The notes under the pieces are model-generated. The model was not told where the DNA came from. It did no database searches and was given only the letters and a program-made list of their open reading frames with translations. Shown here piece by piece: positions 1 through 8,091 of a stretch of DNA of 33,300 nt. The translations under genes and the position numbers were made by a program. Source of the stretch: CAZZBK01 sp964652155 (GTDB lineage Bacteria > Planctomycetota > Planctomycetia > Pirellulales > PNKZ01). Each line of letters opens with the position of its first letter. The stretch's first letter is position 1. Location of the stretch: assembly GCA_964652155.1 (NCBI GenBank), contig CAZZBK010000060.1:1-33300 (forward strand), read 5' to 3'.

Positions 1-383
1 CAGTTCAACCCAACCGGTCCCAGAGGGACCGGCTATGGGGAGGCGTCACACGCATTCACACTGAGACGGCAATGGAACCGGCGATCGTCAGGCACGACGT
101 GCCGGACCTATAAAACTGGAACCACCCAGCGGTCGTCATGCTTGGGACGATTTGAAGATGGTACGCACAGAGTGCGTACCCTACAGTTGCTTGCGCTTCG
201 GAGTTATCAACCGTGTTCAGAGCCGGTCCGTCTCGGACCGGATGGGCGACGATGGGATGCGATGCGCGCGACGCGAGTCAGGTGTGGTAAGGTGGGCTGC
301 TGAGCAGAAGGGATGAAGGATGAATGGAAAGACACGCTGACGCGGCAGTGATCTTTCATTGTGCACTTTGCACTTCCCTCGCT
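1..383. repeat. Gene-free stretch with four short REP-like hairpins
   Basis: No convincing gene is seen. Four short perfect inverted repeats, each with a three-base loop, lie here: 14-32 (arms CCGGTCCC, loop AGA), 91-103 (arms GGCAC, loop GAC), 160-180 (arms GGTACGCAC, loop AGA) and 223-241 (arms CCGGTCCG, loop TCT, which reads AGA on the other strand). The first and last are near-copies. None has a T-run, so they are poor intrinsic terminators. The spacing and shared triloops look like a cluster of REP-type elements downstream of the BBP7 gene. That they are repeated elsewhere in the genome is inferred. Confidence 0.6.
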
Positions 384-1565
384 CTAGAACACGGTGTCGA
401 CACCGACGTTCAGACCGTAGAGAAACATATCGCCGCCAGCCATCACGGGCGAGGTGAACGGCGAGGCCGAGAAATTCAACTGGTCCGGGGCCAACGAGAC
501 ATTCGTGATCCACATCACGTTGTAGCCGAACCGCACCTTAATGTGATTGGTCAACCGACGGGAGATCGACAGTTGCATCTCGTTGATCGCCGCGAGATTG
601 TACCCATCGGTCGTCGTGTCGCGGATGATGTTCGGCGAGCTGGTTGGGGTGGGCAGCGACTGAACATACTGCATCGAGCGCGAATTGTTGTCGTATAACC
701 CCGACTTGCCGAGGAACTCGAACCGCCAGAGGTCAAGATCGTAGAACATGTGCGTGCCGATCTGGCCGCCGAGCAAGCGGTTGTTGACGGTCACTTCGTA
801 GTCGCCGCGCGTCGCGCCGCTGAATGTGGCATAGGTGAACAAGTCGTTCACTTCCATGTAGCGGAAGCCACCCAGCAGTGCGATGCGGTCGAAGATCGTC
901 GCATTCTCGTAGTTGAATTCAGCGTTCCGGATCATCGTGCGTTCGAGGATATTGAAGCGATCGGCCGCGCTAAAGGCGGGTGACGTGCCGGACAGCGGCG
1001 TTGCCGGGCCCGAGGTGGGGTTGGGCAGTGCGTAGGTGGTGCCCACGATGGCCGTGTCGCGATTGAAGTTCGGTTTCCAGCTTTGCACTTCCCAGAAGCT
1101 CGTGTCGAGCGTGGCATTCTCGTTGAACTCGTAGCCAGCATGAAACCGTTGGCCGGTTTCGTTTTTGAAGGCCAGATTGCCCGTGCTGAACGTGCTGCCG
1201 TCGCTGACGTTGAGAATGTCGAACGTGGGACGCGAGTTGCTGCGACGCAACATGAGCGCCTCGGCACGAAAGTAAAACGTGCCGTTGCGGGCGAACGAAC
1301 GGAAGTTCGGTGCCACCGGTGGCGGGCCGTAGTCCATCGGCCCTGCGCCACCCATCGGCAGCGGAGGACCCGGGTTGCCCGCGGGCTCTTCAGCCAGATC
1401 AGCGGCGGGGCCCGCCTGGGTGAACTGGAAGTCGCGGGCACCGGCCGCCATCGGGCCGGTCATACCGGGCAGCCCTGAGGCAACCGCGCCCGAGTACTGA
1501 GCCAGCACACTCTGCGCGGCAGCGCAAAAGACCAGACCCGCTAGGGCCCAACGGACAATAATCAT
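384..1565 (-). CDS. BBP7-like outer-membrane beta-barrel protein
   Basis: The 393-residue product begins with a clear Sec signal peptide (MIIVRWALAG, small residues, then cleavage near AQSVLAQ at about residues 16-23). A Pro/Gly-rich linker follows to about residue 90. The rest is rich in alternating aromatic and polar strands, with phrases such as GTFYFRAEALMLRR, RIALLGGFRYMEV and IKVRFGYNVMWI. It ends in Phe, as many outer-membrane barrels do. This pattern matches the BBP7 family common in planctomycetes; the family name is from recall of that pattern. The frame is open 114 bases further upstream, but the start at 1565 has a purine-rich ribosome site (AAAGGGCGG) and puts the signal peptide at the N-terminus. 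It stands alone, and its function beyond a surface barrel is unknown. Confidence 0.75.
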   Translation of the reverse strand: MIIVRWALAGLVFCAAAQSVLAQYSGAVASGLPGMTGPMAAGARDFQFTQAGPAADLAEEPAGNPGPPLPMGGAGPMDYGPPPVAPNFRSFARNGTFYFRAEALMLRRSNSRPTFDILNVSDGSTFSTGNLAFKNETGQRFHAGYEFNENATLDTSFWEVQSWKPNFNRDTAIVGTTYALPNPTSGPATPLSGTSPAFSAADRFNILERTMIRNAEFNYENATIFDRIALLGGFRYMEVNDLFTYATFSGATRGDYEVTVNNRLLGGQIGTHMFYDLDLWRFEFLGKSGLYDNNSRSMQYVQSLPTPTSSPNIIRDTTTDGYNLAAINEMQLSISRRLTNHIKVRFGYNVMWITNVSLAPDQLNFSASPFTSPVMAGGDMFLYGLNVGVDTVF

Positions 1566-1844
1566 GGTTGACCGCCCTTTTCCACCGAAGATGGGTGCGC
1601 GCACGTTGCTATCACCTTGGCCAGTCATAACGACACTCTCAACCGCTGAAGTTTGCGGAACAGTCACTACCGCTTTCATCGGAATAAACGACCTAATCTC
1701 TCAAACGGAATCATCGATAAATCCGCCATTTTTGCTCCAGCAAGTCAACCCAAAGCGCCAATCATGGAAAAATACGGTCGATGCGCGAAGCTGCGAAAAG
1801 TTTGCGCATCGTATCGCCTTGGCGATCTAGTCCGCGGCGACACG
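1566..1844. other. Intergenic region upstream of the BBP7 gene
   Basis: No gene is seen between the glycosyltransferase end and the BBP7 start; both flanking genes are on the minus strand. An inverted repeat with 8-base arms (CGATGCGC at 1779-1786 and GCGCATCG at 1804-1811, 17-base loop) lies just past the glycosyltransferase stop. It could help end that transcript, although no T-run follows. I found no good sigma-70 promoter for the BBP7 gene. Confidence 0.35.
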
Positions 1845-3854
1845 CTAGCAGTCTGCGTTGTGTTCACGGAAGAAAGCGGTGTCGCGGGCACACCACGCGC
1901 GCCACAGCACGCGGAGTTCGGCCAGCACCTCGGCTGCCAAGCCGGGGCCATCGAGCAAGGGGGAGGCAGCCAATCGCGGACGCAATGCCGCGCGCATCGC
2001 GCTCAAGCGCGGTAAATCGTTCGCCAAGGCAACCGCCAACGCGACATACGCACCGTGGTCATGGGCGACCGCCTCGGTCCAGTCCATCGCCCGATAGGTC
2101 GCATACGACAGCCGTGAGGCCAATGTGTCGCCCGGACAGGTGACGACGGGCACCCCCATCCACAGCGCCAAAATGGTGGTCATGCCGCCGTTGTGCGGAA
2201 ACGGGTCGAGGGCGATGTCGATGTCGGCCTGGTACTGGTCGAGCATCTCGCGAAACGCACTGTCGCCTTGCAAGTCGAGCCGTTGCGGATCGACTCCCTC
2301 GGCGTGAAACAAGCGTTCGTAGCGTGCGCGCGTGGGCGGATCGTTGAAGCCGCGGTACTTGAGCACCAGCCGCGACCGTGGCACGCGCTGCAAAATGGTT
2401 GCCCACAGCGCGACCACCTGCGGCGTGACCTTGGTGGGCTTGTTAAAGCTGCCAAACGTGACGAAGCCACGCTTGAGGGCCGGCAGAGGGCCGACCTCCG
2501 GCGCATCGGCGGGAGGCCGATAAACACACCACGGCGCGTGGGCAAACCGGATAGGCCGCTGCCGATAGCGCTCAACAAGCTCGTCGCTCACGAGCGCCTT
2601 GTCGGCAAGAAAGTACTCGATTGCCTCGACGCCCGTCGGCCCAACATAGCCCAGCCAGGAGATTTGAATCGGGGCTGGTTGGCGAGCAAACATCGTCAAG
2701 CGATTCTCGGCGGTATGACCTGACAGATCGAACAGGACATCGATCTGATCGGCGCGAACTTGCTCGGCCAGGCGCTCGTCGCTCCATGCGGCAACATCGT
2801 GCCACCGGTCAACGCCGGGCAACAGCTCGTCGGTCACCTCATCGCGTCGGACCTGGTTCGCGAAGACAAACACCTCGCACTGATGTCGATCGAGGGCCTT
2901 CAAGACACTCAGCAGCAAGTAACCGATCGGATGTCGCCAGAGGTCGGCCGACACAAAACCCAACCGCAATCGGCGCTCGGGATCGGGCACGTTGCGGTGC
3001 GGAACCGCATGCTGAGCGAGCGCCGCCGCGTGCTGGGCGTTCCACTGAGCGTGCAGTTCGTTGAGCCGCTCGATCGTGACCCCGGCGACATATTGGTGCG
3101 TGAGCAGCCAATTGCTGTGGGCCAAGGCAAAGTCGGGCTGCAAAACAACGGCGCGCTCGTAGGCGGCCAGGGCCTCGTCGAGTCGCCCTTGATCGGCGAG
3201 CGCGTTGCCGAGATTGTTGTAGCCCTCGGCAAGTTGGGGCTGGAGCTCAACCGCGCGCTGGCAACATTCGCTCGCTTCGCCACAGCGCCCCAGCAACTTG
3301 AGCAAGTTGCCGAGGTTGTTATAGGCCGCCGCCGAGCGTGGCTCGATGTCGATGGCCGAGTGATACGCCGCGAGGGCCTCGTCGTAGCGTCGCTGTTCCT
3401 TGAGCGCAATGCCCAGACTGCAATAAACGTCGGCGCTGCGATCGTTCAATCGCACCGCCTCGCGGTAGGCAGCCTCCGCCTCGCTCCACCGGCGCTGCTC
3501 GGCCAAGGCTTTGCCCAAGTTGCGGTGCGCCTCGTCGCTCTGGGGATGAAGACTCACGGCGCGACGCTGGCAAGCTTCGGCCTCTGCGGGCCGACCGGCT
3601 TGCAGCAGCACCATGCCTCGATTGCCGTGAAACGTGCTGATGTGCGGGGCGATGGCGATCGCGCGGTCGATGAATTGCAGCGCCGTCACGGTGTCGCCCC
3701 CCTGAGCGCTGGCAACGCCGAGCAAATGCCAGGCATCGCTCTGTGACGGATCGCTCTGCAAAATCTGCCGATAGAGTTGCATGGCCTCGGCCAGTTGACC
3801 CGATTGATGCAAACCCGCGGCGCGCAACAGTTGCTGATGCAGTTCAGGGGTCAT
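1845..3854 (-). CDS. TPR protein with O-GlcNAc-transferase-like (GT41) domain
   Basis: A 669-residue cytoplasmic-type protein with no signal peptide. Residues 1 to about 245 are six to seven TPR units (for example AWHLLGVASAQGG, VYCSLGIALKEQ, GYNNLGNALADQG). Residues from about 293 to 650 are the catalytic half found in SPINDLY and O-GlcNAc transferases. Visible landmarks are H308 in ADLWRHPIGYL, the lysine K475 in FGSFNKPTKVTP (position of human OGT K842), the HNGGMTT loop at 554-560 (nucleotide-sugar site), and GDTLASRLSYA at 576-586. It probably adds a sugar to protein Ser/Thr, but donor and targets cannot be told. It is the last gene of a run with the hydrolase (38-base gap) and the creatininase-like gene. 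The ribosome site at this ATG is weak. Family assignment is firm; substrate is not. Confidence 0.85.
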   Translation of the reverse strand: MTPELHQQLLRAAGLHQSGQLAEAMQLYRQILQSDPSQSDAWHLLGVASAQGGDTVTALQFIDRAIAIAPHISTFHGNRGMVLLQAGRPAEAEACQRRAVSLHPQSDEAHRNLGKALAEQRRWSEAEAAYREAVRLNDRSADVYCSLGIALKEQRRYDEALAAYHSAIDIEPRSAAAYNNLGNLLKLLGRCGEASECCQRAVELQPQLAEGYNNLGNALADQGRLDEALAAYERAVVLQPDFALAHSNWLLTHQYVAGVTIERLNELHAQWNAQHAAALAQHAVPHRNVPDPERRLRLGFVSADLWRHPIGYLLLSVLKALDRHQCEVFVFANQVRRDEVTDELLPGVDRWHDVAAWSDERLAEQVRADQIDVLFDLSGHTAENRLTMFARQPAPIQISWLGYVGPTGVEAIEYFLADKALVSDELVERYRQRPIRFAHAPWCVYRPPADAPEVGPLPALKRGFVTFGSFNKPTKVTPQVVALWATILQRVPRSRLVLKYRGFNDPPTRARYERLFHAEGVDPQRLDLQGDSAFREMLDQYQADIDIALDPFPHNGGMTTILALWMGVPVVTCPGDTLASRLSYATYRAMDWTEAVAHDHGAYVALAVALANDLPRLSAMRAALRPRLAASPLLDGPGLAAEVLAELRVLWRAWCARDTAFFREHNADC

Positions 3855-3892
3855 GCTTGCTCGGTCAATGATTCAGGCCGATAGCCCCGGCA

Positions 3893-5131
3893 TTACTCGC
3901 CGACCTTGGCCAAGGCGGCGATCTGTTTGCGGGCCTCGTCAGCCAGTGCGCCCGTGGGCTGATCCATCAACACCGTCTGCCAGCGCTCGAGCGCCCCTTT
4001 GACCATGTTGGGCCGCTGGGCCGTGTACTGGCCTGGGAGCGGTCCGGTGGCGTAGGCGGTGAGTGCCCGGGCCTCGGCGACCAGGAAGCGACGCTGTTCA
4101 GAAATATCGTCGGCTTCCCAGGGGCGTTCGGTGCGACGTTCATACTCGTCGAGTGTTTTATTCGCCGCGGCGGCCGCCGGCGTGTCTCCCCAACGCTGCG
4201 AGACGCCGACCAACTGCATCAGCCCGGAGTAGAGTGTGGCGGGTTGCTTGAGTCGGGCTTGGCCTTCGAGTTGCAGCGCCGTGGCAAGCTGTTCGCGCGT
4301 CGGTGCCGTGGTGCCCGCGATGCGACTGGCGGGCCATGCACGAGCCAGCTTTTGTCGATCGGCCAGCCCTGCTTCGAGCCACTTCACGGCCTCGACCAGC
4401 GTGGCCGAGGCGGGAATCGAGTGCCCCATGCCGTCGACGGTCCAGACCTTGGCTCGCACCCCGACGTCGGTCAAATAAGGGCCGCGCAGTCGTTCGAGTT
4501 CGCCACGATTGAAGTCGGTCTCGCCCGTGAGCAAGGCGACACTCAACCGATCGGCAACACGCTGCCGCAGCCAACTCTCTTCGCGCAGCTGCTCGCTGGC
4601 ACATACGCCGAGCACGCCGCCGAACAGCTCGGGGAGCGCGAAGGCGATGTTACACGCGATCCGCCCGCCGCCCGAGAAGCCGCCAATGTAGGTGCGATCG
4701 GGATCAATCGGATAGCGACGACGCACATCGTCGAGCACATCGAGCACGATCCGCACGCGACGCGGACCCGGACAGTCATTGCCGGCCGAGTACGCGCTCG
4801 CAAAGATCAAATTCGACTGCTGGCAGGCGGCCTGAAAGGACTTCTGCCCGGCCGGCGACGCGCCCGCCGAGATGAACAACACCAGGCCGTACATTTTGCT
4901 CTTGTCGGGCGATGGCGGCACGAACAACTCGTACTTCTGCTGTGTTGAATCGTAATCCTTGTACCAATCCGCCGGGGGCTCCTTGAGGCTCTGATTGGCG
5001 AGTGGAAAGACGGTATCGAGCCGCGTCGGAGCCGTGACCTGCATGCTCGACTGATAGCCGCGCGGCGATTGCGCAGCGGCCACGGACACACTGAGACCAA
5101 CACAGACGATTGCCACAACAGACGCACGCAT
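3893..5131 (-). CDS. Exported alpha/beta hydrolase (esterase/peptidase-like)
   Basis: 412 residues. An N-terminal signal peptide (MRASVVAIVCVGLSVSVAAAQ) indicates export. The alpha/beta hydrolase core spans about residues 68-255. The nucleophile elbow is GFSGGG (S153), with likely acid D206 (TGETDFNRG) and base H237 (GMGHSIP), so the triad is complete. The layout resembles poly(3-hydroxybutyrate) depolymerase/feruloyl esterase-type hydrolases; I cannot name a substrate. About 150 residues after the core are helical, ending in a TPR-like stretch. The start at 5131 is chosen over a frame start seven codons upstream because GAGGAG sits six bases before it and the signal peptide begins there. It lies 24 bases after the creatininase-like gene and is probably co-transcribed with it. 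Confidence 0.75.
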   Translation of the reverse strand: MRASVVAIVCVGLSVSVAAAQSPRGYQSSMQVTAPTRLDTVFPLANQSLKEPPADWYKDYDSTQQKYELFVPPSPDKSKMYGLVLFISAGASPAGQKSFQAACQQSNLIFASAYSAGNDCPGPRRVRIVLDVLDDVRRRYPIDPDRTYIGGFSGGGRIACNIAFALPELFGGVLGVCASEQLREESWLRQRVADRLSVALLTGETDFNRGELERLRGPYLTDVGVRAKVWTVDGMGHSIPASATLVEAVKWLEAGLADRQKLARAWPASRIAGTTAPTREQLATALQLEGQARLKQPATLYSGLMQLVGVSQRWGDTPAAAAANKTLDEYERRTERPWEADDISEQRRFLVAEARALTAYATGPLPGQYTAQRPNMVKGALERWQTVLMDQPTGALADEARKQIAALAKVGE

Positions 5132-5155
5132 CGACAACTCCTCGCAAATCAAACG

Positions 5156-5989
5156 TTACTTATTGTCAGCCAGCGCCTTGATCGCGCGGATCGTCGCGTC
5201 GACCCGATACTCGACGATCTTCTTGCCCCACTCGTGCGTCTTGGCCTCGACCGTCAAATCAACGCCGTTGATCGTGAACTTGCCAGCGGCCACGCGCTGC
5301 TCCATTCGCACGCTCAAGGGATCCACCAAGAGCATCTGAGCCGTGATGGCGAAGTCATCGTGCAGCCCCTCGTTGGTCTGCTTCACCCCTTGTGTTTCGA
5401 GCCATTTGCCTAGCTCGGCATAGTTGTAATACTCGGCGATGTACACGACGCGCGGCTGGCCGTCGGTCCACTCGCGCGTGAGCTTCTCGGCCACGTCTTT
5501 CATCCCCGGCTGATTGCCACCGCTGTCGCCGATGAGCACGATCAGCTCGAAACCGTGCGTGCGATAACAAGCGCAGATATCGCTGAGCAAGCGGCGATAG
5601 GTCTCCTCGCTCACGCTCACCGTGCTCGGATACTTCATGTGCAGCGACGGCGGCGCAATGTCTCCCTCGGGCACAAAGCCGACGATCGGCGCCACCAGCG
5701 CGCTACCCAACTTGCGGGCGAGACGGTCGCACGTGGCGCGCAAGATCACATTGTGCTTGTTCGCCGCCAGATAGGGGCCATTTTGCTCGATGCCCCCCGT
5801 GGGAACGATGACCGTCTTCCTGCCCGAACGCATCGCGTCGCGGACCTCGAACCAGGTCATGTCCTCGATGAACACCGAGTCGATCGCGGCAATCGGCCGC
5901 GGGCCATTCGGATCGGGGTTCACAGGGTCCGGCGGAGCGGCCAGAGCGGTCGAGCACATGAGCAGGGCGAACAACAGTGGGGCGCGCAT
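5156..5989 (-). CDS. Exported creatininase-family protein with altered metal site
   Basis: 277 residues with a signal peptide (MRAPLLFALLMCSTALA). The fold family is indicated by TVIVPTGGIEQNGPYL (59-74) and LIGDSGGNQPG (152-162), which match the 'G.EQHGPHLP' and 'NGHGGN' motifs of creatininase/creatinine amidohydrolase proteins. The expected metal ligands are changed: Glu68 is kept, but the His two residues later is Asn70, the Asp is His79, and the His of NGHGGN is Ser156. Either a distinct ligand set or a different chemistry is implied. The start at 5989 follows GAGG by eight bases; 18 extra upstream codons are open but lack a signal-peptide logic. It heads a run with the hydrolase and the TPR-glycosyltransferase. 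Family is likely; reaction unknown. Confidence 0.75.
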   Translation of the reverse strand: MRAPLLFALLMCSTALAAPPDPVNPDPNGPRPIAAIDSVFIEDMTWFEVRDAMRSGRKTVIVPTGGIEQNGPYLAANKHNVILRATCDRLARKLGSALVAPIVGFVPEGDIAPPSLHMKYPSTVSVSEETYRRLLSDICACYRTHGFELIVLIGDSGGNQPGMKDVAEKLTREWTDGQPRVVYIAEYYNYAELGKWLETQGVKQTNEGLHDDFAITAQMLLVDPLSVRMEQRVAAGKFTINGVDLTVEAKTHEWGKKIVEYRVDATIRAIKALADNK

Positions 5990-6243
5990 CGTTGCAACCT
6001 CGATGAAGAATGGCGAGTTGGGGGCACGATTCATGTGTCCCACTATTGACGATCCGCGCGCCCATGTCCACCATTCGGCTCAAGATGACGACCCAGTCCC
6101 TGCTCCCTCCGGGAGAAGGTGCCCGCAGGGCGGATGAGGGGAGTTCGAGGCGAAGCATCGCTTCGGGAAGCCCTCTTCTGGCTCACTTCGTTCGCCATCC
6201 TCTCCCAGAGGGAGAGGGGGAACGGCATTGCGACACCGTCCCA
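5990..6243. repeat. Intergenic region with composite palindromic repeat, copy A
   Basis: Between the permease gene and the creatininase-like gene lies a composite element, roughly 6101-6220, in minus orientation. Its parts are a hairpin with CTCCC/GGGAG arms (6103-6115), a GCCCGCAGGGCGGATGAGGG segment, a small hairpin (CGAAGC arms, 6151-6165), a GCTCACTTCGTTCGCC segment, and a perfect hairpin with 8-base arms CCTCTCCC and loop AGA (6199-6217). The same order of parts recurs near 30158-30264 and 31879-32063. No gene is seen here. Confidence 0.7.
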
Positions 6244-7062
6244 TTAGCTGCTCGCGCTTCGATAAGCGCCCAGCGCGCGCTGGAACAACGCGCGGCTCGC
6301 CAGCACGCAACCCACGCTGGCCACGACGGCAAACAGGGCCAATGGCGCGTTCTCGGCGTCGAACGGCTTGGCCAACAGCCGCGCCGGCACATTGACCACG
6401 ATCAGAATCGGAATCACGTAGGTGAACGTGAACTGCAACGGATCGCCGAGTTCGCCCCGATAAATCTCGCGCGGATAGCGTGAGAAGTTCGTGATGTAGA
6501 ACCAGAAATCGTACAGGCTCTGATTGCGCCCCAGCCAGACGCTCACGCTCGACATGGCGATCGTCAGACTGTAGAGAATCGCCACCCCGCAGAGCACGAA
6601 GATCGGATAGAGCAGCCAGTGCCACAGCCCAGGCTGAAAGCCAAGCTCCCCCAGCGAATAGATCAACAGCATCGCGCCAAACGCGAAGTTCGATAGCGAC
6701 GACCACTCGATTTTTTGCAGCGAGATTAAAAACTGCGTGTCGATCGGCTTGAGCAGCGCGAAATCCAAGTTGCCGGTGCGAATCAACTCACTGAACTCGC
6801 TGGCGTTGGGCATGAAGAACGTCTGCACCAGGCTGTTGACGATCATCGTCGTGGCGATGAACGCCAGGAACTCGAACTTGTTCCAGCCGGCGATCGCCCG
6901 GGTGTACTCGAACACCAGCAGGTAAAAGCCCAGATTCATCAGCACCCAGGTGAGCGAGGCGACGGCATCGACGATAAAATTCCAGCGAAAGGTCATGTCG
7001 CGCACCAGGCTATTGCGCGCAAAGGTGAGAAACACTCGCAGGTAATTCGGCTGATCGCGCAT
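6244..7062 (-). CDS. ABC-2 type permease (second of a pair)
   Basis: A 272-residue integral membrane protein with about six hydrophobic segments. The N-terminal cytoplasmic piece RNSLVRDMTFRWNFIVDA, the loop LIRTGNLDFALLKPIDTQF and the late TFTYVIPILIVVNVPAR segment are typical of the ABC-2 membrane family represented by Pfam PF06182. These proteins work in pairs with one ATPase to export an unknown substrate. The start at 7062 is chosen because 31 further upstream codons overlap the preceding gene and because TAGGGAG lies about ten bases before it. It starts 14 bases after the end of the first permease gene, so the two are surely co-transcribed. No ATPase gene adjoins them. Confidence 0.8.
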   Translation of the reverse strand: MRDQPNYLRVFLTFARNSLVRDMTFRWNFIVDAVASLTWVLMNLGFYLLVFEYTRAIAGWNKFEFLAFIATTMIVNSLVQTFFMPNASEFSELIRTGNLDFALLKPIDTQFLISLQKIEWSSLSNFAFGAMLLIYSLGELGFQPGLWHWLLYPIFVLCGVAILYSLTIAMSSVSVWLGRNQSLYDFWFYITNFSRYPREIYRGELGDPLQFTFTYVIPILIVVNVPARLLAKPFDAENAPLALFAVVASVGCVLASRALFQRALGAYRSASS

Positions 7063-7076
7063 GCTCGACGTGCTCC

Positions 7077-7892
7077 CTAGCCACCGTAGCCGCTGTAACG
7101 ACGCAATCCGAGCGCGAACGCGCCGCGGCTGGCGATCATAAAGAATACGACCCACGCGGCCTGCACGGTCAATTTCCAGGTCAGGGCGTCTCCCTGCACT
7201 TTGCCCAAAAACACCGCAGCGGGAAAGTACGCCAGATACGGTAGCGGCGTGAGCTCGACCCAGTCGCGCCAGCCCCCGGGCAGCATGTCGATGGGGAACA
7301 TATGCCCGCTGAGGAAAAAATTCATCAGCATGTACACGAATAGCAGCGAGCTGACTTCCAGGAACCAGAACCCGATCATGCCCAGCGTGGCTTCGAGAAA
7401 AAAGCCGAGCAGAAACGACAAGATCAACGTGAGGACAAACGCGGCCACGGTGCTCATGTCGGGGAGCGTGGTGAAATAGTCGCGGCAGAGAAAGAACACC
7501 AGGGCAAACGGCCCCGCCGCGACCACGTAGTACACCAACTTATGGGCCAGTCGGCTCAGCAGCAGAAATCCGATCATGTCGATCGGCTGCGTCAGGTACT
7601 TCTTGATCTCGCCGCTACGGATTTGCTGAGCCACCCCGGACGCCAGCCCCGGCATGCTCGAAAAGGCCCGGCTGAGCATCGTCAGCAGGTAATACACGAT
7701 GATCTCGCTCTGCGAGTAACCGGCGACGTGTTCGTGAGACTGGCTCTCAAAGACGGCCCCCCAGAGGAACACCTGGGTCACAATGGGGAGAAACCGCATC
7801 AGGGTCCCGAGCGCGAAATCGCCCCGATACACGAGCCGCTCTTCCACGCAGATGCGCAGCACGGTCCACCAGGTAGTCAACGACGCTATCAT
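7077..7892 (-). CDS. ABC-2 type permease (first of a pair)
   Basis: 271 residues from the chosen start, almost the same size as its partner, with about six membrane segments. RICVEERLVYRGDFALGTLMRFLPIVTQ at the N-terminus, QQIRSGEIKKYLTQPIDMIGF in the first loop and the late LTPLPYLAYFPAAVFLGK are hallmarks of the same ABC-2 family. The start is uncertain: the frame is open to a GTG at 8027, with another ATG at 7931. The ATG at 7892 gives the usual short N-terminus but has no clear ribosome site. It is divergent from glgC. The matching ATPase must be encoded elsewhere, or the pair borrows one. Confidence 0.75.
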   Translation of the reverse strand: MIASLTTWWTVLRICVEERLVYRGDFALGTLMRFLPIVTQVFLWGAVFESQSHEHVAGYSQSEIIVYYLLTMLSRAFSSMPGLASGVAQQIRSGEIKKYLTQPIDMIGFLLLSRLAHKLVYYVVAAGPFALVFFLCRDYFTTLPDMSTVAAFVLTLILSFLLGFFLEATLGMIGFWFLEVSSLLFVYMLMNFFLSGHMFPIDMLPGGWRDWVELTPLPYLAYFPAAVFLGKVQGDALTWKLTVQAAWVVFFMIASRGAFALGLRRYSGYGG

Positions 7893-7992
7893 GAGCCGAG
7901 TCGAGAAAAATAACTTCGGACAGAAATGCATCACCCGAGGGTACTCGAAAGGGCTCGCGGCGAAAAGACACGTCACGCCGGCCAACGTGCCC

Positions 7993-8021
7993 TTTAGTCG
8001 CACGCTCGACTCGGTTAGACT
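7993..8021 (+). promoter_or_regulatory. Possible promoter of glgC
   Basis: TTTAGT at 7993-7998 and TAGACT at 8016-8021 are separated by 17 bases and lie about 70 bases before the glgC start. They match three and four of six consensus bases of a sigma-70 promoter. The spacing is right but the match is weak, and planctomycete promoters are poorly characterised. Confidence 0.2.
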
Positions 8022-8091
8022 AGTCACTCAGCGGTGACCCTCGGCACTCGAATGGCGTCGACGCAATAGCCGATTTACGGAGAAACAGGCG

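Noticed and set aside
1..383. The short palindromes as a CRISPR array
   Set aside because: The repeats are not identical, spacing is irregular and no cas gene is near.
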